From positions 1 to 36,593 of the forward strand of contig CALHPT010000370.1 of NCBI GenBank assembly GCA_938036405.1: a stretch of 36,593 bases of DNA, in the 5' to 3' direction. Of this stretch, positions 15,409-22,566 are shown in pieces (position 1 is the stretch's first letter; every line of letters starts with the position of its first letter). Source of the DNA: an uncultured Tannerella sp. Its GTDB lineage: Bacteria > Bacteroidota > Bacteroidia > Bacteroidales > Tannerellaceae. The translations under genes and the position numbers were made by a program. The notes beneath the pieces are model-generated. The model saw only the letters and a program-made list of their open reading frames with translations. It did no database searches and was not told the origin of the DNA.

Positions 15409-16434
15409 TCAAAACAGCGAGCCCTGCGACGGCGTCGGCACCTTACCCAGATGCTCATACGCCAGTTGCGTCACCTCCCGTCCGCGCGGCGTACGCTTCA
15501 GGAAACCCTCTTGAATCAGGAACGGCTCATAGACCTCCTCCAGCGTGCCCGGATCCTCTCCGAGCGCCGTGGCGATCGTTGTCAGCCCCACCGGTCCGCC
15601 GTTAAACTTGTCGATGAGCAAGTTCAGGATCTTGTTATCGATCAAGTCCAGTCCGTAACGGTCGATGTGGAGCGCCTCGAGTGCATAGCAGGCGATCTCG
15701 CGATCTACGCGGCCCGATCCCTTCACCTGCGCAAAGTCGCGCACCCGGCGCAGTAGCGCGTTGGCGATGCGGGGCGTACCCCGACTGCGTCCGGCGATCT
15801 CCTTCGCCGCATCCGTGTCGCAGCCCACGCCGAGGATGTCCGCACTGCGATGGATGATGCGCGTGAGCGTCGCCGTGTCGTAATACTCCAAGTGCATGTT
15901 GATGCCGAAGCGTGCCCGGAGCGGTCCTGTCAGCAATCCGCTGCGCGTCGTGGCGCCGACGAGCGTGAAGGGCGCCAGGTCGATCTGTATCGAGCGCGCG
16001 CTGGGCCCCTTGTCGATCAAGATGTCGATGCGGTAATCCTCCATCGCCGAGTAGAGATACTCCTCTACGATGGGGCTGAGGCGGTGGATCTCGTCAATGA
16101 AGAGCACGTCGTTTTTCTCGAGCGACGTCAGCAGTCCGGCCAGGTCGCCCGGCTTGTCGAGCACCGGCCCAGACGTCACCTTGAAGCCCACGCTCAGCTC
16201 GTTGGCGATGATGTTCGAGAGCGTCGTCTTGCCCAAGCCCGGAGGGCCGTGCAGCAGCACATGGTCGAGCGCCTCTTGACGCATGCGAGCGGCCATGACG
16301 AACACCTTCAGGTTCTCCACCACCTCGCGTTGGCCGCTGAAGCTGTCGAACGAGAGGGGGCGCAGGGCGTTCTCATAGTCGCGCTCCGTCTCCGGCGTTG
16401 TGCCGGCAGCCTTGCGTATGTCGAATTCAGCCAT
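15409..16434 (-). CDS. ruvB: Holliday junction branch-migration ATPase RuvB
   Basis: A 341-residue AAA+ ATPase that forms hexameric rings and drives branch migration of Holliday junctions together with RuvA. Walker A GPPGLGKT is at residues 63-70, Walker B FIDEIHRL at about 113-119, and sensor and arginine-finger regions appear as GATTRSGLL and AGRSRGTPRIANAL. The C-terminal winged helix ends RTPRGREVTQLAYEHLG, as expected. The frame continues upstream of 16434 into the 41-bp repeat array; that part is repeat-derived and not part of the protein. No ruvA or ruvC is next to it in this window. Confidence 0.97.
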   Translation of the reverse strand: MAEFDIRKAAGTTPETERDYENALRPLSFDSFSGQREVVENLKVFVMAARMRQEALDHVLLHGPPGLGKTTLSNIIANELSVGFKVTSGPVLDKPGDLAGLLTSLEKNDVLFIDEIHRLSPIVEEYLYSAMEDYRIDILIDKGPSARSIQIDLAPFTLVGATTRSGLLTGPLRARFGINMHLEYYDTATLTRIIHRSADILGVGCDTDAAKEIAGRSRGTPRIANALLRRVRDFAQVKGSGRVDREIACYALEALHIDRYGLDLIDNKILNLLIDKFNGGPVGLTTIATALGEDPGTLEEVYEPFLIQEGFLKRTPRGREVTQLAYEHLGKVPTPSQGSLF

Positions 16435-16513
16435 AGGTGTGTGAGTTACGAGTGATGAGTTACAAGTTACGAGTGGGGCGGGGTTCCCGCAAGAGCCGCA
16501 AGTGTACCTGCGA

Positions 16514-16759
16514 GTCTCGCGGCGTTTGTCGGGACGTTTGCGCAGCCTGCGCAAGTCTTGCGGCGTTTGCCGAGACGTTTGCGCAGCCCGCGCAAGTCTT
16601 GTGGCGTTTGCCGGGGCGTTTGCGCAGCCCGCGCAAGTCTTGCGGCGTTTGCCGGGACGTTTGCGCAGCCTGCGCAAGTCTTGCGGCGTTTGCCGGGGCG
16701 TTTGCGCAGCCTGCGCAAGTCTCGCGGTGTTTGCCGGGACGTTTGCGCAGCCTGCGCCG
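16514..16759. repeat. Six-copy 41-bp tandem array with a TTGCGCAG palindrome
   Basis: Six full units of exactly 41 bp start at 16514, 16555, 16596, 16637, 16678 and 16719. Most carry TTGCGCAGCCTGCGCAA, a perfect 8-1-8 palindrome, next to GCGGCGTTTGCCGGGACG. Units differ at only a few bases. Because 41 is not a multiple of 3 the frame changes at each unit, so the array is not coding. It lies between the CoA-transferase gene and ruvB, both on the minus strand. Confidence 0.95.
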
Positions 16760-16867
16760 GGTCTCGCGGCATTAACAGAAAAAAGAGGGAGAACCGACCC
16801 GATCTGGAGCGGCTCCCTCTCTCTCTTGCTTCGGTTACTTGCAACTCGTAACTCGTCACTTACAACC

Positions 16868-18349
16868 TTAGAACTTTACGTTCCGCATGTCGCCCGTTTC
16901 GATGAACGCCCGATGGAAGGCGAAGCAAGCGTCGAGGCTCTGCGGTGTGTGACCCTTGACGCCGCGGTCGAGGTAGGCGTGCAGCAGCGGACGGTACTCG
17001 GGATGTGCGCAACGCTCGATGATCTCGCGGGCACGCTGCACGGGCGACTTGCCGCGCAGGTCGGCCACGCCGTATTCGGAGATGATCACCTTCACCGAGT
17101 GCTCGCTGTGATCCATGTGCGACACCATCGGCACGAACGAGCTGATCTTGCCATCCTTCGCCGTCGAAGGCGTGGTGAAGATCGAAACGTAGCCCGAGCG
17201 CGTAAAGTCGCCCGATCCGCCGATGCCGTTCATCATCTTCGTGCCCAGTACGTGCGTCGAGTTGACGTTGCCGAAGATGTCGGCCTCCAGTGCGGTGTTG
17301 ATCGTGATCACTCCGAGTCGGCGCACCACCTCGGGGTTGTTCGAGATCTCCTGCGGACGCAGCAGCAGCTTGTCCTTGAAGAAGTCCAGACGGGAGTAGA
17401 TCTCGCGCAGCGCCTCATGACTTACGCTCAGCGAGCAGCCGCTGGCGAACGTCACGCGACCTTGATCCATGAGCTTGATCACGGCGTCCTGAATCACTTC
17501 CGTGTAGACCGTGAAGGGCGGGATAGCCTCGTTTTCACCCATGCAACCGAGCACCGCGTTGGCAACGTTGCCCACGCCACTTTGCAGCGGCAGGAACGAC
17601 TTCGGCAGACGGCCCGCCTTCATTTCGCCCACGAGGAAGTCCGACACGTTGCGGCCGATGGCCAGCGTGACGTCGTCTAACGGGGCAAACTTGCTACCGT
17701 CCGGCTCGCAGGTCGTCTCCACCACGCCGACGATCTTCTTCGGGTCGACCTTGACGAAGGATTGGCCGATGCGATCCGACGGCTTGTAGACGGGGATCTC
17801 GCGGCGCATGGGCGGATCTTCGGGCTCATAGATGTCGTGGATGCCGCGCAGTTCCTTCGGGTGGAAGCGGTTCAGCTCGATGAGGATCTTGTCCGCCAGA
17901 CGGCAGATGGTCGGCAGGATGCCCACGCCCTCGGCGGGAACGATCTCGCCGTCTTCCGTCACGTCGACGGCCTCAACGATGGCCACGTCTACGCGGCCGA
18001 GGAAGCCGTAACGCAACGACTGCGCCAGCTCCGAGAGGTGCATGTCGAAATACTCTGCGCCGTGGGCATTGAGCAGCGTGCGCATGTCTTTGTTCGATTG
18101 GTAGGGGGTGCGGAATTTCACAGCCTCGGCGCGCGCCAATGCACCGTCCAAGTGGTCGCCGGTAGAGGCGCCGGTGAACATTCCGATTTTGAAGGGCCGT
18201 CCCTCCTTGTGTTCTTGTTCTGCCCGTCGCGCGATGGCTTCGGGGATGACCTTCGGACAGCCCGCAGGCGTAAATCCGCTAAATCCGACGTTGTCGTCGT
18301 GTTTCACATAAGTGGCGGCTTCTTCCGCCGTGATGAATTTCAGTGACAT
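16868..18349 (-). CDS. Acetyl-CoA hydrolase/transferase family (carboxylate CoA-transferase)
   Basis: A 493-residue protein of the Cat1/Ach1 class I CoA-transferase family. The N-terminus has NVGFSGFTPAGCPKVIPEAI. The catalytic glutamate is probably Glu284 in VYTEVIQDA, and the oxyanion and CoA-binding loop is GIGGSGDF at 375-382. Such enzymes move CoA between acetate and succinate, propionate or butyrate in fermentation, and in related asaccharolytic bacteria they help form short-chain acid end products. The exact acid pair cannot be told from sequence. It is divergent from nadE, with a TATCTTTG -7 element upstream. Confidence 0.93.
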   Translation of the reverse strand: MSLKFITAEEAATYVKHDDNVGFSGFTPAGCPKVIPEAIARRAEQEHKEGRPFKIGMFTGASTGDHLDGALARAEAVKFRTPYQSNKDMRTLLNAHGAEYFDMHLSELAQSLRYGFLGRVDVAIVEAVDVTEDGEIVPAEGVGILPTICRLADKILIELNRFHPKELRGIHDIYEPEDPPMRREIPVYKPSDRIGQSFVKVDPKKIVGVVETTCEPDGSKFAPLDDVTLAIGRNVSDFLVGEMKAGRLPKSFLPLQSGVGNVANAVLGCMGENEAIPPFTVYTEVIQDAVIKLMDQGRVTFASGCSLSVSHEALREIYSRLDFFKDKLLLRPQEISNNPEVVRRLGVITINTALEADIFGNVNSTHVLGTKMMNGIGGSGDFTRSGYVSIFTTPSTAKDGKISSFVPMVSHMDHSEHSVKVIISEYGVADLRGKSPVQRAREIIERCAHPEYRPLLHAYLDRGVKGHTPQSLDACFAFHRAFIETGDMRNVKF

Positions 18350-18387
18350 GATTCTGTTTCTTATTTAAGTAGATGTGTATTTGCGGG

Positions 18388-18395
18388 CAAAGATA
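18388..18395 (-). promoter_or_regulatory. -7 element for the CoA-transferase gene
   Basis: On the minus strand the sequence reads TATCTTTG, matching TAnnTTTG, 38 bp upstream of the start codon. No clear TTTG is found at the -33 position. Confidence 0.55.
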
Positions 18396-18503
18396 TGGAT
18401 CGGGAGTAATAAGGGAGGGAGGGCTCCGCACAACTCTTTGCCGGAAGTGCCTTTCCGGGCGAATGGCCCTACACTTGCACCCGTTTTCAATCCCCACACA
18501 GAC

Positions 18504-20420
18504 ATGACACATGAATTCCTACGCGTTGCGGCCGGTGTGCCGCGACTGAAGCCGGCCGATTACCTCCACAACGCCGACCAGATCATTGCGATGATGCGCA
18601 AAGCATCCAAACGGGGCGTCGACATCATCGCCTTCCCCCACATGGCCATCATGGGTAGCACCTGCGGCGATTTGCGCTTTGATCAGCGCTACAACGAGGG
18701 AGTGACGTTTGGACTGGTCGGCGTCTTGGCGCTAACGCGCTCCCTCCCCATCGTCGGTATTGTCGGCGCACCGCTCCGCGTGAACGACTGCATACGTGAG
18801 GCCGCCGTCGTCTTCCAGTCCGGGCGGATACTCGGTGCGGTGGTTAACGGCGGGCCGGGCGAACGCTTCCCCACCACAAATGTGCAGATCGCTGGCGTCC
18901 CTTTCAACGTCGGTTCCGAGCTGCGTTTCCGTTGCGAGACCTTCACGTTTGCCGTCACGCTGGGCGATGACCTTTTCCGTCCGGTGTCCAACAGTGCACA
19001 GTGTGCCGCGGAGGGGGCCAGCATGCTCTTCCATCTCGACGCCACGCCTACGCGCGTCGGATTGCACGACGAACTGCGCGACACCGTACGGGTGCACTCC
19101 CGCCGCTGCATCGCCGGTCTCGTCTACGTATCGGCCGGGCATGGCGAATCGTCCACGGACCACTTCTTCGACGGCGAGGCCTTCATCGCTGACCGCGGAC
19201 AGATCGTAGCCGAGTCGGTGCCTTTCTCCGCCGACGAGCAACTCCTCATCAGCGAGGTGGATATCGCGGCCTTGAACCATGACCGCATCCGCAGCCCACA
19301 CTTTACGGGGCGCAACCCCTTCGCACCGCAAGCCCAGCGCAGCCTGCTGGACACGCTCCCCTTCGAGCTGCACACGGACGACAGTCCGCTCAGGCGCACC
19401 ATTCCCCCGCATCCGTTCGTGCCCGAAGAGGCGACTGCATGCGATCGGCGTTGCCGTGAGACGTTCCGCATCCAGTCGCACGCACTGGCCGAACGACTCC
19501 GCCACATCGGCCTGCGGCGCGCCGTGATCGGCATCTCCGGCGGACTCGACTCTACGCTCGCGCTCATGGTCACCATCGCCGCCTTCGACCTCTTGAAGCT
19601 GCCCCGCGAAGGCATCATCGGCGTCACCATGCCCGGCTTTGGCACCTCCGACCGCACGCGCGACAACGCCTTGGCCCTGATGGCGTCCGAGGGCATCACC
19701 CTACGCGAGATCTCCATCCGCGCCGCCTGCGAACAGCACTTCCGCGACATCGGCCACGACGGATCGCCCGACACGACTTACGAGAACGTCCAGGCGCGCG
19801 AACGCACGCAGATCCTCATGGACCTGGCCAACATGGAGGGCGCCTTGGTGGTCGGCACGGGCGACCTCTCGGAGCTGGCCCTCGGCTGGTGCACCTTCAA
19901 CGGCGACCACATGTCGATGTACGGCGTCAACGCGGGCGTGCCCAAGACGCTTGTCGGCGCCGTGGTGCAGTGGTTGGCCCGTCGCACCAAGCACCCCGAG
20001 ACGCGTCGCGCCCTCCTGGACATCTCCGAGACGCCCATCAGCCCCGAGCTGCTTCCGCCCTCCCCCGACGGCGCGCACACGCAGCAGACGGAGCGCACGC
20101 TGGGCCCTTACGAGCTGCACGACTTCTTCCTCTACCGCTTCATGCGCTTTGGCGACAGCCCCCGGCGGCTGCTCTTCCTGGCCGAACAGGCCTTCGGCGG
20201 TCGCTACACCCGCGAGGAGTTGCTCGGTGTGCTCCGCACCTTCCTCCGCCGCTTCTTCGCCCAGCAATTCAAGCGCAACTGCATGCCCGACGGTCCCGCC
20301 ATTGGCTCCATCAGCCTCTCCCCACGCGGCGCCTGGGCGATGCCCTCCGATGCTTCCTCCGCCCTCTGGCTGTGCGCGGTGGAGGAGATGGAGAAAGCGA
20401 TGAAGGAGGGCGAAAAATGA
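18504..20420 (+). CDS. nadE: NAD synthetase with a degenerate glutaminase domain
   Basis: A 638-residue two-domain protein. The C-terminal synthetase half is intact: PP-loop GISGGLDST (343-351), TMPGFGTSDRTRDNA, TYENVQARERTQILMD, GTGDLSELALGW and NGDHMSMYGVNAGVPKT. This half amidates nicotinic acid adenine dinucleotide with ammonia. The N-terminal half has the nitrilase-type glutaminase fold, but all three catalytic positions have changed. FPEL-type Glu is His46 (FPHMAIMGSTCGDL). The Lys of VVPKTYLPN is Asn115, and the following EFYE region is missing. The Cys of EICEDLW is Gly154 (TLGDDLF). It is therefore predicted unable to use glutamine. ATG 18504 is chosen because the family begins with FLRVAAGVPRLKPADY; the upstream extension is rejected. 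Whether a second, active NadE exists elsewhere is unknown. Confidence 0.93.
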   Translation: MTHEFLRVAAGVPRLKPADYLHNADQIIAMMRKASKRGVDIIAFPHMAIMGSTCGDLRFDQRYNEGVTFGLVGVLALTRSLPIVGIVGAPLRVNDCIREAAVVFQSGRILGAVVNGGPGERFPTTNVQIAGVPFNVGSELRFRCETFTFAVTLGDDLFRPVSNSAQCAAEGASMLFHLDATPTRVGLHDELRDTVRVHSRRCIAGLVYVSAGHGESSTDHFFDGEAFIADRGQIVAESVPFSADEQLLISEVDIAALNHDRIRSPHFTGRNPFAPQAQRSLLDTLPFELHTDDSPLRRTIPPHPFVPEEATACDRRCRETFRIQSHALAERLRHIGLRRAVIGISGGLDSTLALMVTIAAFDLLKLPREGIIGVTMPGFGTSDRTRDNALALMASEGITLREISIRAACEQHFRDIGHDGSPDTTYENVQARERTQILMDLANMEGALVVGTGDLSELALGWCTFNGDHMSMYGVNAGVPKTLVGAVVQWLARRTKHPETRRALLDISETPISPELLPPSPDGAHTQQTERTLGPYELHDFFLYRFMRFGDSPRRLLFLAEQAFGGRYTREELLGVLRTFLRRFFAQQFKRNCMPDGPAIGSISLSPRGAWAMPSDASSALWLCAVEEMEKAMKEGEK

Positions 20421-20481
20421 AGCGAGAGCGGTGAATGATGGGCGCCAGATGATGTGTTCGTCCCTCACGGGGCCGTCTGGA

Positions 20482-20500
20482 GGGCGTATGCGATACGCCC
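20482..20500. repeat. Short REP-like palindrome
   Basis: GGGCGTAT, GCG, ATACGCCC forms a perfect 8-bp stem just after nadE. It looks like a dispersed REP-type motif; only one copy was noticed in this window. Confidence 0.5.
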
Positions 20501-20604
20501 CTACCGCGTTACACGTATTTGCTTTCGATCAACACCGCCCTCCCGCCGTTTTCGGCCCCCTGATCCCTCGATCTCGGTCGGGCGAAAACGGTTTCCGAAC
20601 ATCT

Positions 20605-20663
20605 TCCCGAGATGCTGGTTTGTTACCATTTGGTTTCAGACCCGTGTCTCGGGATTCTTTTTT
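20605..20663 (+). terminator. Possible nadE terminator
   Basis: TCCCGAGA (20605-20612) pairs with TCTCGGGA (20647-20654) and is followed by TTCTTTTTT. The loop is long (34 nt), so the call is moderate. Confidence 0.45.
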
Positions 20664-20664
20664 G

Positions 20665-20958
20665 ATGCAAAACGGAAATGGGAAATCTGGCGTGCAATCT
20701 GATGCAATACAAAATTGTTTCGGATCATATTGCATGCAATATAATGGGATACAAATTTGAGTGGAGTCATATTTCACAGCATATGGCTTTAATCAAATAT
20801 GAATCATGTCGCATTTCATGCAATATATTGTAATTCAAAACGAATTGAATCAATATCGCAAAGCATAAGACTTCATTCAAGATTGAAACAGCTCATAGGT
20901 CGTGCGAAATGAATTGAGTCAAAACTGTTTCAGTTTATATGGCACGCCACTCGATGGC
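20665..20958. repeat. Degenerate AT-rich array with a unit of about 42 bp
   Basis: Aligned unit starts, each an AT(A/T)CAAA-like stretch, fall at 20665, 20707, 20749, 20792, 20833, 20875 and 20917, giving steps of 41-43 bp. Units are strongly diverged. Unit 2 contains the perfect palindrome ATATTGCATGCAATAT (20727-20742). The block is far more AT-rich than the rest of the window and ends just before the promoter of the DUF6261 gene. Confidence 0.65.
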
Positions 20959-20965
20959 TTACGAA

Positions 20966-20996
20966 ATTGTTTCTCTATACATTTCATGTAACTTTG
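20966..20996 (+). promoter_or_regulatory. Bacteroides-type promoter for the DUF6261 gene
   Basis: ATTG at 20966-20969 and TAACTTTG at 20989-20996 are separated by exactly 19 nt, one mismatch from the -33/-7 consensus. The start codon follows 44-56 bp later. Confidence 0.65.
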
Positions 20997-21039
20997 CCTG
21001 AAACAAAATAGAGATCTATCGCTGCGTGTAACACATCTT

Positions 21040-21807
21040 ATGATACAGAAAATGAAACAGATCGAAAGCATCTACATGGCCCGCATTCCGGGCGGGGCGC
21101 ACTTCCTGTTCGTCAACAATGTGTGCGAACGGGCCGAGGCCGACGCCAAGGTCAAGGTCGGCGCTAAGACGGAGCTCGAGACGCTGCGTGCGACGTGCGA
21201 TGAGGAAGGCGCCGCACTGGCGCTGTCGCGAAAAAGCCTCCTCTCGGACACCATCCGCGAGGCGGACAAGCGCCGGGAGCGGCTCTACGTCACGCTCCGC
21301 AACATCGTCAAAGCCTATCGCACCTTCCCCGTCGAGGCCGAAGCTGCGGCGGCGCGGCGGCTCGTGCAACTGCTCAAGGATTACGCCATCAACCCCCGCA
21401 TGCAGCGCGACGCCGAGACGGGACTCATGGTGCACCTCTTGGACGACCTTGCCGGTCAGTACGCCGCGGACGTCGCCACGCTCCGCATCGGGCCACTCGT
21501 CGAGGCCCTCAAGGCGGTCAATGAGCAGCTGCGTAGCACCACAGACCGACGGTCTGACGAGCGGTCGGCGCACGTGGTGGGTCGGCTGCAGAAGGCCCGA
21601 AAGGAGGCCGACAGGGCTTACAGCGCGTTCGTACGCAAGGTCAACGCCCTGGCCGTCGTCGGTGGTGCGGAGGATTACGCCGCGTTCATCGATTACGTCA
21701 ACACCGAGGTGGCCCATTACCACCGCGAGGTCATCCCACCGCGTAAGAAGAAGAACGCCCCGCCCGAGTCCGACCCCACATCTGCCCCCGCCGATAGCGA
21801 GGCGTGA
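21040..21807 (+). CDS. DUF6261 family protein
   Basis: A protein of up to 255 residues; ATG 21052 (MKQIESIYMARIPGG) is an alternative start that fits the family better. It is almost wholly helical, with regular charged heptad-like stretches (SDTIREADKRRERLYVTLRN and RLQKARKEADRAYSAFVRKV). The central DKRRERLY...VKAY and the late VNTEVAHYHREV are typical of this Bacteroidetes-only family. The last 25 residues are a disordered Lys/Pro/Asp tail. No signal peptide or membrane segment is seen, so it is probably cytoplasmic. Function is unknown. It has its own promoter after a repeat array. Confidence 0.65.
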   Translation: MIQKMKQIESIYMARIPGGAHFLFVNNVCERAEADAKVKVGAKTELETLRATCDEEGAALALSRKSLLSDTIREADKRRERLYVTLRNIVKAYRTFPVEAEAAAARRLVQLLKDYAINPRMQRDAETGLMVHLLDDLAGQYAADVATLRIGPLVEALKAVNEQLRSTTDRRSDERSAHVVGRLQKARKEADRAYSAFVRKVNALAVVGGAEDYAAFIDYVNTEVAHYHREVIPPRKKKNAPPESDPTSAPADSEA

Positions 21808-21900
21808 CGGCCCCTTCCCCCTCCGCCGTGAACAAAACGCCCCCCAAACGCCTTATACCCCTACTTCAAACTACGTAAACATCTCCTCCATCCACCTATT

Positions 21901-22566
21901 ATGAATGCAAACCAACCCATGGCCGCGCTCTTCGATTTGGACGGCGTGGTCTTCGACACCGAGCGGCAATACACCGTCTACTGGCAGCAGGTCGGGCGAC
22001 GTTATCACCCGGCCATCACGGACTTTGCGCAGCGCATCAAAGGGCGCACGCTCGTGGAGATCTTCCAGGCATATTTCGACGGACAGGCGGAGGCACAGGC
22101 CGAAATCAGTCGTGGACTCGTCGATTTTGAATCCCGTATGCACTACGACTACCTCCCCGGCGTGGAAGCGTTTCTCGACGAGCTGCGTCGGCACGGTGTG
22201 CCGCGGGCCGTCGTGACCAGCTCGAACCGCGCCAAGATGGCGTGCGTCTACCGCGTGCGGCCGGAGCTGACGGCGCGCTTCGATGCCATCCTCGTGGCGG
22301 AAGATCTGGGGCGGTCTAAGCCCCATCCCGACGGTTATCTGCGGGCGGCCGAGCGTCTCGGCGTGTCGCCCACGCGTTGCGTGGTGTTCGAGGATTCGTT
22401 CACCGGACTCGAGGCTGGCCGACGGGCCGGAGGGGCCGTGGTGGGTTTGGCGACAACGAACTCGGCCGAGGCGATCGCCGATCGCTGCGATCGGGTGATC
22501 GACGACTTCCGCACCTTCACCGTCGACGACATGGTGTCACTCCTTCAAACAATAAACAGACGATGA
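21901..22566 (+). CDS. HAD superfamily hydrolase, beta-phosphoglucomutase-like
   Basis: A 221-residue protein with all four HAD motifs: DLDGVVFDTE (about 12-21) with the nucleophilic Asp and acid/base Asp, the TSSN motif II, the lysine in GRSKPHPDGY, and EDSFTGLEAG as motif IV. The helical cap between motifs I and II marks subfamily IA. Such enzymes dephosphorylate or isomerise sugar phosphates or other small metabolites; the substrate is unknown. Its stop codon overlaps the relA start (ATGA at 22563-22566), so the two are translationally coupled. Confidence 0.93.
   Translation: MNANQPMAALFDLDGVVFDTERQYTVYWQQVGRRYHPAITDFAQRIKGRTLVEIFQAYFDGQAEAQAEISRGLVDFESRMHYDYLPGVEAFLDELRRHGVPRAVVTSSNRAKMACVYRVRPELTARFDAILVAEDLGRSKPHPDGYLRAAERLGVSPTRCVVFEDSFTGLEAGRRAGGAVVGLATTNSAEAIADRCDRVIDDFRTFTVDDMVSLLQTINRR

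Noticed and set aside
15409..16677. RuvB with an 81-residue N-terminal extension
   Set aside because: The extension is translated from the 41-bp repeat array and lies before the normal start MAEFDIRKAAG.
16514..16859. Repeat protein encoded by the 41-bp array
   Set aside because: The unit is not a multiple of three, so the frame changes at every copy, and there is no conserved start.
18375..18503. N-terminal extension of NadE
   Set aside because: It overlaps the divergent promoter region, and family members begin at the equivalent of ATG 18504.
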